DNA of 64,000 bases, from NCBI GenBank assembly GCA_003514385.1, contig DOQR01000006.1:204845-268844 (forward strand), given 5' to 3'. How positions within the stretch are numbered: position 1 is the first letter of the stretch; each line of letters begins with the position of its first letter. The position numbers and the translations under genes are program-made. The DNA is from Oscillospiraceae bacterium (lineage in GTDB: Bacteria > Bacillota > Clostridia > Oscillospirales > Acutalibacteraceae). A model generated the notes under the pieces. It was given only the letters and a program-made list of their open reading frames with translations. It had not been told where the DNA came from and did not search any database. This document shows positions 39,467 through 48,326 of the stretch, one piece after another.

Positions 39467-41098
39467 ATGAAAAAAATTACGAGAATAGCTTCAATATTTC
39501 TTTCGCTCGCGCTGATATTCACAGCCGCCGCCTGCGGCAAGGACGGCTCGGGCGCGTCGCTGAGCTATCCGATAGCAGCTCAGCCGGATTGCCTCGACCC
39601 GCAGATAGCGCAGGGCGCGGAGGCAAAGACCGTCGTGCTCAACTGCTTCGAGGGACTTGTCCGCAAAGACGCAGAGGGCAAATATTCCCCCGCCGCGGCA
39701 AAGAGCTGGAGCTATGACGCCTCCTCACTCACCTATACTTTCAAGCTCCGCGAGGACGCACGCTGGGTCATAATGAAAAAAGCATTCAGGCCCATACTCG
39801 GCGACGACATAGACAAGACCTTTGACTCCCGCGTCACGGCGGCGGATTTCGTTTTCGCGCTCAGGCGCGCGGTGTCCCCCGCAACGGGCGCACCCGAAGC
39901 GCTGAGCCTCGGCGTCATAAAGAACGCAAAGAGCATAATAAACGGCAAGATGTCCTCCGACAAGCTCGGCGTGCAGGCGGTCGGCGACTTTGAACTGCGC
40001 ATAACGCTCGAAAGCGCAATTGACGAATCGGCTTTTCTCGATCTGCTGACAAAGGCAATATGCATGCCCTGCAACGAGACTTTCTTCAACGCGACCAAAG
40101 GGCGTTACGGACTCGACTACTCGACGCTCCTGTGCAACGGTCCGTTCTATCTCTCCTATTGGCTGCACGACTCCGCTTTGACTATAAAAAATAACGATGA
40201 TTACACCGGACCTTTCCCGGCGAAGCCCGCGAGCGTGTCGCTCGTAATCGACGGCGACAGCAAGCAAAGGCTCAATTCCCTGCTCGACGGAACTTACTGT
40301 GCCGCCCAGCTCGGCACGACTGCGCCCGATTCGTCCGATCTCTCCGTCACCAAGAGCTACGACACTGTTTGGGCTCTGTGTTTTAACTGCTCCGACGTGT
40401 CGCTCTCCAACGTGTCGCTGCGCCGCGCGCTCTGCACGGCGGTTGACTACAACTCGCTGACGCTCGAGAGCGAGGATATGCAGAAAACTTATTCGATAAT
40501 TCCGCCCGCCTGCTCCGTCGGTGAGGGAGCGGATCTTAACAGCGAGCCGGTAAGCATACTCGGCTACGATATGAACAGAGCCGCCGGATACTGGACTCAG
40601 GCGCAGAAAGATCTCACAGGCAAGCTGAACCTTGAGATAATCTGCCTGCCCGAGCACGAAAACGCCATGCGCCGCATGATACAGGGCTGGCAAAAAGTAT
40701 TCGGTCTGAGCGTCAATTTCACTGTCACCGCACTCGACAGCGCGACTCTTTCCTCGCGCGTGCAGGACGGCGACTATCAGATAGCCCTGACCTCCATGTC
40801 CGCGGGCATAACCGACTCCGCAGGTTTCCTTTCTACGCTCACCTCGCAGGGGACGAACAACATAGTACGCCTCAGCGACGCGCAGTTTGACGCGTCCGTC
40901 AAGAACCTCAAGGCGCTGAGCGGCGCAGGACTCGTCAAGGCTTGCCGCAGCGCGGAGGGCAGACTGCTCTCGCTCGGCGCTGTGCTCCCGATGTTCATAA
41001 CCCCGAGCTATTTTGCAACGGCAAAGGGCGTCAGCGGCTTGAGCGTTGACCCGGAGAGCTCGGCGGTCGATTTTGTTTTCGTAACGGCAAAGGACTGA
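39467..41098 (+). CDS. Oligopeptide ABC transporter substrate-binding lipoprotein (family 5)
   Basis: A 543-residue extracellular solute-binding protein of family 5 (OppA-like). The signal peptide and lipobox 'LIFTAAACGKDG' mark a lipoprotein. 'AQPDCLDPQIAQGAEAKTVV' is read as 'DCLDPQIAQ' plus 'VLNCFEGLVRKD', the usual OppA opening. 'LTYTFKLREDARW' and 'VTAADFVFALRRAVSP' follow in order, then 'LCNGPFYLSYW'. It would capture peptides outside the membrane. No permease or ATPase genes are near, so it must share a transporter encoded elsewhere. Start by GGAGG 6 nt before the ATG at 39467. A VanZ gene begins 4 nt after its stop. Confidence 0.92.
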   Translation: MKKITRIASIFLSLALIFTAAACGKDGSGASLSYPIAAQPDCLDPQIAQGAEAKTVVLNCFEGLVRKDAEGKYSPAAAKSWSYDASSLTYTFKLREDARWVIMKKAFRPILGDDIDKTFDSRVTAADFVFALRRAVSPATGAPEALSLGVIKNAKSIINGKMSSDKLGVQAVGDFELRITLESAIDESAFLDLLTKAICMPCNETFFNATKGRYGLDYSTLLCNGPFYLSYWLHDSALTIKNNDDYTGPFPAKPASVSLVIDGDSKQRLNSLLDGTYCAAQLGTTAPDSSDLSVTKSYDTVWALCFNCSDVSLSNVSLRRALCTAVDYNSLTLESEDMQKTYSIIPPACSVGEGADLNSEPVSILGYDMNRAAGYWTQAQKDLTGKLNLEIICLPEHENAMRRMIQGWQKVFGLSVNFTVTALDSATLSSRVQDGDYQIALTSMSAGITDSAGFLSTLTSQGTNNIVRLSDAQFDASVKNLKALSGAGLVKACRSAEGRLLSLGAVLPMFITPSYFATAKGVSGLSVDPESSAVDFVFVTAKD

Positions 41099-41102
41099 CA
41101 AG

Positions 41103-41600
41103 ATGAAAAAGGAAAATAAACTCAGATATATACTCCCCGAAAATCGGACGGTGCGCATTGTGCTCGCCGTCTTTTTCTGGTTATTGGCGGCGGCGTGTGC
41201 CGGATGCATATTTTGGCTTTCGAGCAAAGACGGCAACCAGTCGCAAAATATGAGTGACAGTGTGCGCGGTATTTTGATGAAACTCTTCGGCCCACTTCTG
41301 AACAGCTTCATCGTGCGCAAGTTCGCGCATTTCTTTGAATATGCGGTGCTCGGATTCCTTATCGGCTGCGCGCTTTTTCTCAGCCGCAGGCGTTTTTCTC
41401 CGATAACCGCGGTCATTTGCAGCGCCCTTTATTCAATCAGCGACGAGATACACCAGTATTTTGTTCCGGGACGAGCCTGCCGCATTTTTGATGTCGGAGT
41501 CGACACCCTCGGCGCGCTGACGGGCACACTTATCCTCGCCCTCATAATTCTTATTGTGAACTCAATCGCAATGCGCAGAAAGGAAAAATATTCCGCGTAA
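41103..41600 (+). CDS. VanZ family protein
   Basis: A 165-residue membrane protein with four helices and the VanZ signature 'SISDEIHQYFVPGR' followed by 'FDVGVDTLGALTG'. 'FWLSSKDGNQS' and 'RKFAHFFEYAVLGFL' are also conserved. VanZ gives low-level teicoplanin resistance in enterococci, but stand-alone homologues are widespread and of unknown function. The gene starts 4 nt after the substrate-binding lipoprotein gene, so the two are translated from one mRNA. Confidence 0.88.
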   Translation: MKKENKLRYILPENRTVRIVLAVFFWLLAAACAGCIFWLSSKDGNQSQNMSDSVRGILMKLFGPLLNSFIVRKFAHFFEYAVLGFLIGCALFLSRRRFSPITAVICSALYSISDEIHQYFVPGRACRIFDVGVDTLGALTGTLILALIILIVNSIAMRRKEKYSA

Positions 41601-41616
41601 ATTTTTAGCATTTCTA

Positions 41617-41646
41617 TTGTCGTTTTATAACAGTATATGATATAAT
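41617..41646 (+). promoter_or_regulatory. Promoter of rlmB
   Basis: -35 TTGTCG (41617-41622), 18-nt spacer, -10 TATAAT (41641-41646). Confidence 0.7.
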
Positions 41647-41686
41647 AATGCTTATATAGAGACTTTTTGGCTGAGAGGTATATTCA

Positions 41687-42424
41687 ATGGATCATAAAGA
41701 GGGGCTCATAGTCGGGCGCAACGCAGTGCTTCAGGCTCTCGAAAGCGGCAGAACGATAGACAGCGTGACCGTTGCACAGGGTCAGCGCGGCGGACAGGCA
41801 GGCAGAATAATAGACATCTGCCGCGAGCGCAAGATCCCCGTCAAATTTGCCGATCAGCGCAGGCTCGACCGCCTCTGCGACGGCGCGGCGCATCAGGGCG
41901 TTGCGGCATTTGCCGCGGCTCACGAATACGCCGAGATGGACGATATTTTTGCCCTCGCCGAGAGCAGGAACGAAAGCCCGTTCATAGTCGTGTGCGACTC
42001 ACTTGAAGACCCACACAATCTCGGCGCTATCCTCAGAAGCGCGGAAGCAGCCGGAGTTCACGGGGTAATTATCCCGAAGCGCAACTCCGTGACCCTCAAC
42101 TACACAGTCGCAAAGACCTCGGCGGGCGCTATTGAATATGTCCCTGTAGTAAAAGTCGCGAACCTCCCCGCCGCCATCGACGAACTCAAATCGCGCGGTG
42201 TCTGGATATTCGGCGCGGACATGGACGGCACGGATTACACCGCCCTCGACTACAGCGGCAGCATCGCCCTCGTCATCGGCTCTGAGGGCAAGGGCATAGG
42301 CCGCCTTGTGCGCGAAAAATGCGATTTTATCGCCTCATTGCCGATGCGCGGCAAAATAAATTCTCTAAACGCCTCCGTCGCGGCGGGAATCCTCATGTTC
42401 GAAGCGGCGAAACACAGAAACTGA
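41687..42424 (+). CDS. rlmB: 23S rRNA (guanosine-2'-O-) methyltransferase, RlmB/TrmH family
   Basis: A 245-residue SPOUT methyltransferase. The N-terminal substrate-binding domain starts 'LIVGRNAVLQALESG'. The knotted catalytic domain has motif 1 'EDPHNLGAILRSAEAAGVHG', motif 2 'LVIGSEGKGIGRLV' and motif 3 'INSLNASVAAGILMFE'. RlmB methylates the 2'-hydroxyl of G2251 in the peptidyl-transferase P-loop of 23S rRNA. Relatives that modify other positions look similar, so the exact target is probable rather than certain. GAGAGG lies 8 nt before the ATG. The large P-type ATPase-like gene follows 39 nt downstream in the same direction. Confidence 0.92.
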   Translation: MDHKEGLIVGRNAVLQALESGRTIDSVTVAQGQRGGQAGRIIDICRERKIPVKFADQRRLDRLCDGAAHQGVAAFAAAHEYAEMDDIFALAESRNESPFIVVCDSLEDPHNLGAILRSAEAAGVHGVIIPKRNSVTLNYTVAKTSAGAIEYVPVVKVANLPAAIDELKSRGVWIFGADMDGTDYTALDYSGSIALVIGSEGKGIGRLVREKCDFIASLPMRGKINSLNASVAAGILMFEAAKHRN

Positions 42425-42463
42425 CTTTTATCCGATTCAGTATATACAATTGGGGTGAGATGA

Positions 42464-45400
42464 GTGGAAAACAGATCTTCCGATAAGCGGAGCAAGATTT
42501 CACTTGACAGAGTTCTCCGCGAGGTGGCGGAGCTTGAAAACAGCCGCGGCGAGCCGGACAGGATCTGGTCGCTGAGCGACATAGACGATTTGTTGGCGAG
42601 TACGGATACCGATTCCACGGCACCTGCCGACGAGGACGACACCGAACTTCTGACAAGTATCCAATACTATGAAGACAGATACTCTGACGATGATACGCCG
42701 TCGGAGTCTGAACCCATATACACTCAGCATGGAGCCGAAGATCCCGAGGCGGAGATTGCCGCCGAGCCGGAACCCGAGATTCCGTCGGTCGCGGCTGAGG
42801 CTGCCACAGAACCAGAAATTGAAGAATCCGCCGAATCCGACGATGCGGAGCAGACTGGCAAAGAATCTGACGAAGTCGAGGAGGCAGAAGAATCCGCAAG
42901 CGAAATATCTTCCTCAGAGTTGAATACGTCCGAAGAGCCTGTGGGCGAAACTTCTTCTATAGAACCCGAAAGAGAAGCGGCGGCAGAAGTTCCCACAGAA
43001 CCGGAGAAAGCCGAAGCGGCGCAGGAAATTGCCAATGAAGCTGAGCCGGAAATCGAAGAAGCCCCGGTCGAAGAAGCTGCCGCCGATGAAAGCGAGGATA
43101 TATACTTCGATTCAAAGCTTGAGCTGTCCGTTGTGAAAGCCGACGGCGAAGATGATGATATTCACAAATCTGACAACGAAGTTGATACAGACGAATCGGA
43201 CGAATCAAATGAATCCGATGAACCTGATAACAGCGATAACATTCTGACGCTTCACGGCGAGGAAGAAAAGCCCGCGGCGGAAGAGCCGCAGGCCGAGGAC
43301 GAAGCCGAGAAAAAGCCGACGGTAGAGGAGCTTTTCGGTGCGCCCGCGTCGAGATATTTCGGCGAGCCGAGTGAAACGCCGGAGGAGGACCCCGAACGTG
43401 AGAGCCGCGCCATACCCGGCCTGTTCGGCGACACAGTTGTGTTCGGTCCGATGAAATCCCTATCAGAGCCGACGCAGAGCAAGCCGGACGATGAATATAA
43501 AACAAAGCTCATGGCTGCAATCGGTTCGGCAAAAGAGCCCCAGAGCGCCGAGACGATAGAGAAACCCGGCGTTATCTTAAAGCGCGGTCCGCTCTCCGAA
43601 ACATCGGGGCTCGAGCCCCTGCCGCAGGTCATTCCCGCCGAAGAATTTGTCGGTTCAGGGGACGATAAACCCGCGTCGATAGAAGATCAGCCTTTCACGA
43701 ATCCCGCCGCCGGCAATCAGCCGGAGGAGGAGCAGATGATGCTCAGCGGCTTCGGCGAAGAACCGGAGACCGAAAAGATAGACGAAGACGAGCTCCGCAG
43801 CGAGCTCGACAAAAAGAGGGCGGAGAAGAAGAAAAAGTTCGTCCTGCTCAGCGGTCTCGGCGACGATGAGCCGCAGGAGGACGAAAACCTGCCCGAAGAG
43901 AAAGAGGACGAACCGGAGAAACAGCCCAAAAAAAAGAAAAAGCACTCCGAAAAAGCTCCTCTCGAATATGAAAAGCCCGAACAGCGCGGAAGAGTCTATA
44001 ACAGTCTCAAGAACGCCGCATCGCAGTTCAAGACCTCGGTTATCGGTCTGTGCGTACTTGAAGGCGTATCGCTGCTTTTGCTGCTCGTGCCGAAAATTCT
44101 CGAGTGGGCGGCGATAGACGCACCCGCGTTCGACCGCGGAGGCGCGGGACTTGCGGCGGCAAATATAGTGCTTCTGCTCGCGTCATTCTATCTCGCGTTC
44201 CCGAATATTTTATCCGGCGTAAAAGCGCTTGCAAACGGCCGCGTGACCGGCGGCGCAGTCGGCGGGCTGACGTTTATACTCGCCCTCGTTCAGACGATAC
44301 TCTCGTTCTTCAACAAATCACCCGAGGGCGCTTCGGGCATGTTCTACTGCGCGGCGGCGATATTCGCCCTGCTTATGACCGCCGAAAAAAGCAGCCGCGG
44401 CACGGCGCGCGTGATGCAGAATTTCCTCTTCTGCACCGCAAAACGCAAGTCGGGACTCTACGGCATAAGGGCTATCGAGAGCGAGAAAGACGCTTTTGAA
44501 GTCGGACGCGCACTCAAGATGGGCAACCCCGACATTTTATATTCCGGCAGGGTCGAGTTCCCCGCCGACTTCATCAAAAATTCCGAAGCCAACTCCCCTG
44601 CTGACAGCTGCATAAAACGCAGCCTGATAATTTCTTCGGCTGTCTCCGTGCTGCTCGCAGTTATATCGGGCATAATAACAAAAGATATATTCCAGGCGTT
44701 CGGCGTGCTCACCGGCGCATTCTGCCTGACTTCCCCCTGCGCTATAGAGCTCGCGCTGATGATCCCGCTCTATCTTGAGAACAGGAAGCTCAACGCAGAA
44801 GGCGGCATGATAGCGGGCTACGATGCGGCTCTCGAATGTTCAGAAGCGGTCGCCGCCTCCGTTGACAGCGCCGATCTCTTCGACCGCGCGGCGTGCGAGA
44901 TGCACGGAATGAAGGACTTCCACACCGTGCGCATAGACGACGTTCTGCTCTACGCAGTCGCCATAGTGCTCAAATCCGGCGGTCCGCTTACAGATGTTTT
45001 CAACCGCATTATCGGCGGCTCGACCGAGCTTCTGCCGCCCGTGCGCGATATGATATATGAGGATAGACTCGGTCTTTCAGCCACAATATATAATCAGCGC
45101 GTGCTGCTCGGCAACCGCAACCTGCTCACGCACCACAATATCGAAGTTCCGCTCAAGTCCGAGGAAGACAAAGTCAAGCGCAACGGGCGCAAGATCCTCT
45201 ACATAGCGATCGACTCCCAGGTCGCGGCGATGTTCGTTTTCAACTACGCCGAGGACGCCTCGCTCAAGGATTCGATAAACGAAATGGCGGACAACGGCTT
45301 CAGCCTTGTCGTTCGCACGGACGACCCGAACGTGACCGACGAGCTCATCGCCGCCCGCTTCGGCATAGCGCAGAAAGATGTCAAAATGACGCTCTCCCAC

Positions 45401-45694
45401 GGCGCACGCATATTCAGCGCATACCGCGACAGCGTTGTTGACTCAGCCCCCGCAAAGGTCATGCACGACGGCTCCGCCCGCTCTTATTTCAAGAGCATAG
45501 CGGCGTGCGGCAGACTCGCGAACTTCGCTTCGCGCTGGGCAGTGTTCGCCCTTATCGTGCAGGCGGTCGTGGCGGCGGGTGCGATACTCTGCGTCGCACT
45601 CAAGGCGTTTGCGTTTGTGTCGCCTCTGACGGCAGTTGTGGTTCAGGCCGCGATAGTGGCTTTCAGCGTAATACTGGAAAAATTCAAGAAATAA
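42464..45694 (+). CDS. Degenerate P-type ATPase-like protein with long acidic N-terminal tail
   Basis: A 1076-residue protein. Residues ~1-510 are low-complexity and strongly acidic (Glu/Asp/Ala/Pro), probably disordered. The rest has the layout of a heavy-metal (P1B) ATPase: four helices (~525-645), a reduced actuator region, two helices ending in 'TSPCAIELALMIPLY' (Ser757-Pro758-Cys759, where P1B pumps have CPC), a soluble ~240-residue region, and two last helices. In the soluble part, 'VDSADLFDRAACEMHG' (from residue 800) stands where D-K-T-G-T-L-T should be, 'RTDDPNV' (951-957) replaces the T-G-D hinge, and no T-G-E actuator loop is seen. 'GNRNLLTHHNIEVP' still resembles the nucleotide domain. 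It is thus probably not an active pump. GTG start with GGGGTGAG just upstream. Confidence 0.7.
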   Translation: MENRSSDKRSKISLDRVLREVAELENSRGEPDRIWSLSDIDDLLASTDTDSTAPADEDDTELLTSIQYYEDRYSDDDTPSESEPIYTQHGAEDPEAEIAAEPEPEIPSVAAEAATEPEIEESAESDDAEQTGKESDEVEEAEESASEISSSELNTSEEPVGETSSIEPEREAAAEVPTEPEKAEAAQEIANEAEPEIEEAPVEEAAADESEDIYFDSKLELSVVKADGEDDDIHKSDNEVDTDESDESNESDEPDNSDNILTLHGEEEKPAAEEPQAEDEAEKKPTVEELFGAPASRYFGEPSETPEEDPERESRAIPGLFGDTVVFGPMKSLSEPTQSKPDDEYKTKLMAAIGSAKEPQSAETIEKPGVILKRGPLSETSGLEPLPQVIPAEEFVGSGDDKPASIEDQPFTNPAAGNQPEEEQMMLSGFGEEPETEKIDEDELRSELDKKRAEKKKKFVLLSGLGDDEPQEDENLPEEKEDEPEKQPKKKKKHSEKAPLEYEKPEQRGRVYNSLKNAASQFKTSVIGLCVLEGVSLLLLLVPKILEWAAIDAPAFDRGGAGLAAANIVLLLASFYLAFPNILSGVKALANGRVTGGAVGGLTFILALVQTILSFFNKSPEGASGMFYCAAAIFALLMTAEKSSRGTARVMQNFLFCTAKRKSGLYGIRAIESEKDAFEVGRALKMGNPDILYSGRVEFPADFIKNSEANSPADSCIKRSLIISSAVSVLLAVISGIITKDIFQAFGVLTGAFCLTSPCAIELALMIPLYLENRKLNAEGGMIAGYDAALECSEAVAASVDSADLFDRAACEMHGMKDFHTVRIDDVLLYAVAIVLKSGGPLTDVFNRIIGGSTELLPPVRDMIYEDRLGLSATIYNQRVLLGNRNLLTHHNIEVPLKSEEDKVKRNGRKILYIAIDSQVAAMFVFNYAEDASLKDSINEMADNGFSLVVRTDDPNVTDELIAARFGIAQKDVKMTLSHGARIFSAYRDSVVDSAPAKVMHDGSARSYFKSIAACGRLANFASRWAVFALIVQAVVAAGAILCVALKAFAFVSPLTAVVVQAAIVAFSVILEKFKK

Positions 45695-45697
45695 AAC

Positions 45698-45853
45698 TAC
45701 CCTGTAACATCTAAAAGTTTACATCCGGTTGCAAGTATGATTGTGTTGAACAAGGATGAAAACGCAGGCAGGCTGCCGCCTGTCAATTTTGAAGACGCAG
45801 TTAAACGCAATCAGACGACGCAATGCTTGTAAAGTTTTAGGTGTTACAGGGTA
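45698..45853. mobile_element. MITE-like element with CCCTGTAACA ends (copy 1)
   Basis: A 156-nt unit bounded by TA. Its 26-nt ends, TACCCTGTAACA... and its inverse, match at 24 of 26 positions (inner part CTAAAA-x-TTTACA). TA at both borders suggests the TA target duplication of IS630/Tc1-type transposition. It has no gene. Compared with copy 2 it carries an extra internal segment of about 40 nt. It lies directly after the P-type ATPase-like gene. Confidence 0.75.
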
Positions 45854-45857
45854 GCAG

Positions 45858-45884
45858 GGGGCTGCGCCGCAAGGTGTCAGCCCC
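45858..45884 (+). terminator. Possible terminator before the UDP-sugar epimerase gene
   Basis: Stem GGGGCTG / CAGCCCC with a 13-nt loop, followed by TTTCTG. The weak T run makes it a doubtful terminator. Confidence 0.4.
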
Positions 45885-45905
45885 TTTCTGAAAGGATAAG
45901 CGGAT

Positions 45906-46991
45906 ATGCAGGAAAAATCAGTCAAGACAAAAATTGATTTAAAAGGCAAGACCGTGCTCGTGACGGGCGCGGCGGGATTCATCGGCTCCTTTCTCTCGGA
46001 GCGTCTGCTCTTGGACTTTGAAGATATCCGCGTCATCGGCTTCGACAGCGTCAACGACTACTACGATATTCGCCTGAAAGAGTCGCGGCTCGAAAAGCTT
46101 CAAAAGCACGAAAATTTCACTTTTATTAAAGCTAACCTCGCGGACAAAGACAAAGTGAACGAAGTGTTCTGCAAATACTCGCCGCAGATAGTTGTCAACC
46201 TCGCGGCGCAGGCGGGGGTGCGCTATTCGATAACGAATCCCGACGCCTATATCGAATCGAATATAATCGGCTTTTATAATATCCTCGAAGCTTGCCGCCG
46301 CTCATACGACGACGGCGCGACACCTGTCGAGCACCTTGTATATGCTTCGAGCTCGTCGGTCTACGGCAGCAACAAAAAAGTGCCCTACAGCACCGACGAC
46401 AAGGTCGACAACCCTGTCAGTCTCTACGCCGCAACGAAAAAGTCCGACGAGCTGATGGCTCATGCCTATTCGAAGCTCTATAACATCCCCTCGACGGGGC
46501 TCCGCTTCTTCACGGTCTACGGGCCCGCAGGCCGCCCGGACATGGCTTATTTTGGCTTCACAGACAAGCTTCTTCGCGGCGAGACAATCCGCATTTTCAA
46601 CTACGGCAACTGCAAGCGCGACTTCACATATATCGACGATATAGTCGAGGGCGTTGTGCGCGTCATGCAGGGCGCGCCGGAGCGCAAAAACGGCGAAGAC
46701 GGTCTGCCCGTTCCGCCGTATGCGGTCTACAATATAGGCAACCAGAGCCCTGAAAATTTGCTCGACTTTGTTGACATTCTTCAGCAGGAGCTTATCGCCG
46801 CAGGCGTTCTGCCGAATGATTACGACTTTGAGGCGCACAAGCAGCTCGTCCCGATGCAGCCCGGCGATGTCCCCGTGACCTATGCAGACACGACCCCGCT
46901 CGAGCGTGACTACGGCTATAAACCCTCGACAGATCTTAGAACCGGGCTTCGCAATTTTGCACGCTGGTACAAAGATTTCTACAATGTTTGA
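45906..46991 (+). CDS. UDP-glucuronate 4-epimerase-like NAD-dependent epimerase
   Basis: A 361-residue extended short-chain dehydrogenase. 'VLVTGAAGFIGSFLSERLL' binds NAD, 'ASSSSVYGSNKKVPY' holds the catalytic Ser, and 'YAATKKSDELMAHAYS' has the Y-x-x-x-K pair. 'GLRFFTVYGPAGRPDMAYF' and 'NYGNCKRDFTYIDDIVEG' are distinctive of UDP-glucuronate 4-epimerases (LspL/Cap1J type), which make UDP-galacturonate for capsule or wall polysaccharide. UDP-glucose 4-epimerases lack the 'GRPDMA' form. AAAGGAT precedes the ATG. No other polysaccharide genes lie beside it. Confidence 0.85.
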   Translation: MQEKSVKTKIDLKGKTVLVTGAAGFIGSFLSERLLLDFEDIRVIGFDSVNDYYDIRLKESRLEKLQKHENFTFIKANLADKDKVNEVFCKYSPQIVVNLAAQAGVRYSITNPDAYIESNIIGFYNILEACRRSYDDGATPVEHLVYASSSSVYGSNKKVPYSTDDKVDNPVSLYAATKKSDELMAHAYSKLYNIPSTGLRFFTVYGPAGRPDMAYFGFTDKLLRGETIRIFNYGNCKRDFTYIDDIVEGVVRVMQGAPERKNGEDGLPVPPYAVYNIGNQSPENLLDFVDILQQELIAAGVLPNDYDFEAHKQLVPMQPGDVPVTYADTTPLERDYGYKPSTDLRTGLRNFARWYKDFYNV

Positions 46992-47163
46992 ATGTCATAT
47001 ATATAATGTATGTCCGCGGAGCTGAGATACTGTGGCTGAGCGGACGCGCGGACGAGTGATAAATTGGGAGTTGTATTATTCATTGTATATGTCATCAATT
47101 AGCAATACACAATATCGCAAATTCCAAATTATCCGCCTGCCTCTATTTCAAAACAAGCGACAT

Positions 47164-47204
47164 AAAAAATCCTACCCGCAGAAAAACCGTGGGTAGGATT
47201 TTTT
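47164..47204. terminator. Strong bidirectional terminator
   Basis: Perfect 14-bp stem AAAAAATCCTACCC / GGGTAGGATTTTTT with a 13-nt loop, between convergent genes. Confidence 0.9.
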
Positions 47205-47208
47205 CGCT

Positions 47209-47235
47209 CCCCGTCAAGTCAACGGGGTTTATTTT
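47209..47235 (+). terminator. Second terminator in the same gap
   Basis: CCCCGT / ACGGGG stem with a 7-nt loop, then TTTATTTT. Confidence 0.7.
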
Positions 47236-47244
47236 CGCTTTTCA

Positions 47245-48186
47245 TCAAAGATACTTCTTGATAAACTTATCAACTGTCGACCAATATTTTTCGGGGTCGA
47301 CGGTCGAGGCCTCTGCGTGCGGTGCGCCGGGGATAACCAGCTTCTCTTTGTCGCACGCGGCGGCGCGGTAGACGCGCTCCTGCATCCAGAACGGGACGAA
47401 GTCGTCCTTGTCGCCGTGGATGAACAGGGTCGGCGTGACGGAGCGCGAGACCTGCTCGATGCACGAAGCCTTCTTCATGTCGTAGCCCGCGCGCAGCATC
47501 GTTGCGCTTCTTGCGGCGGAGAGGAACGGGAAGGTCGGCAGGCCGTAAGCGTCCTTCATGTTGGCTCTGCACTCGTCCCAGACTGATGTATATCCGCAGT
47601 CCTCAATAGCGCAGACGACATTCGATTCGAGCGGCTCGCCGGTAGTCATCATGACTGTAGCCGCGCCCATCGAGAGACCGAAGAGCACTATCTTCGCGTT
47701 CGCATTCTCGTTGATTATGTAGTCGATCCACGCCTTGATGTCGATTCTGTCGTTCCATCCCATGGTGGCATAGTTCGACTCGCTCGCGCCGTGGCCGCAG
47801 AGATACGGGAACAGGCAGTTATAGCCCATCTCGTGGAACTTCTTGCCGAACGAACCCATTCTTCTGGGCGATCCGGTGTAGCCGTGAATGACTATCACCC
47901 AAACATCGCTCGGCTCGTCTGCAAGGATTATCTCGCCGTGGACATATCCGCCGCGGGGAGTGACTATCTTCACCTTTGCGGGACTCGCGGAGTCGAACCA
48001 CTCCATACCCTCTTTTGTGATGCCGTCATACTCGTTCTTTTTCTCGTCCATTTTTTTGGCGATGGACTTTTTGCTCATGGTCTTGTTGAAAATCGCGTTG
48101 CCGACAGCAAGATACGCCGCGCCGACTGCTGCACCTGCGGAAGCGGCTGCTATGACAAGCTTTTCAGATGAACTTTTCTTTCCCAC
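47245..48186 (-). CDS. Membrane-anchored alpha/beta hydrolase (paralogue)
   Basis: A 313-residue serine hydrolase with an N-terminal hydrophobic segment ('LVIAAASAGAAVGAAYLAVG'). The nucleophile elbow 'GLSMG', oxyanion region 'VIHGYTGSPRRMG', acid in 'HGDKDDFVP' and His in 'GAPHAEA' make a full triad. It mirrors the hydrolase at 2056-3030 in length, anchor and the 'CGYTS' and 'YWSTV' blocks, so the two are paralogues about 45 kb apart. The start is GTG at 48186, since the only nearby ATG is out of frame and AAAGGA lies about 10 nt upstream. Substrate unknown. Confidence 0.87.
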   Translation of the reverse strand: MGKKSSSEKLVIAAASAGAAVGAAYLAVGNAIFNKTMSKKSIAKKMDEKKNEYDGITKEGMEWFDSASPAKVKIVTPRGGYVHGEIILADEPSDVWVIVIHGYTGSPRRMGSFGKKFHEMGYNCLFPYLCGHGASESNYATMGWNDRIDIKAWIDYIINENANAKIVLFGLSMGAATVMMTTGEPLESNVVCAIEDCGYTSVWDECRANMKDAYGLPTFPFLSAARSATMLRAGYDMKKASCIEQVSRSVTPTLFIHGDKDDFVPFWMQERVYRAAACDKEKLVIPGAPHAEASTVDPEKYWSTVDKFIKKYL

Positions 48187-48230
48187 TGAAATTCATTCCT
48201 TTCATTTTTATATGAGCCTTATACAGGAGT

Positions 48231-48259
48231 ATTCTATCATAAAAAGTTCTCAGTTGCAA
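48231..48259 (-). promoter_or_regulatory. Promoter of the second alpha/beta hydrolase gene
   Basis: Read leftward: -35 TTGCAA (48259-48254), 17-nt spacer, -10 TAGAAT (48236-48231). Confidence 0.65.
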
Positions 48260-48267
48260 TAACAAAA

Positions 48268-48294
48268 AGCCCCTGCAAAATAATACAGGGGCTT
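48268..48294 (-). terminator. Terminator after the Gln/Asn-rich microprotein gene
   Basis: Read leftward: AAGCCCCTG / CAGGGGCTT with a 9-nt loop, then TTTTTG. A perfect palindrome ACCCGCCGC / GCGGCGGGT lies just before it (48304-48321). Confidence 0.85.
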
Positions 48295-48326
48295 CGTATA
48301 TGTACCCGCCGCGCGGCGGGTGAGGC

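Noticed and set aside
42464..45694. Annotation as an active heavy-metal-exporting ATPase
   Set aside because: The phosphorylation site, the T-G-D hinge, the T-G-E loop and the CPC metal site are all altered.
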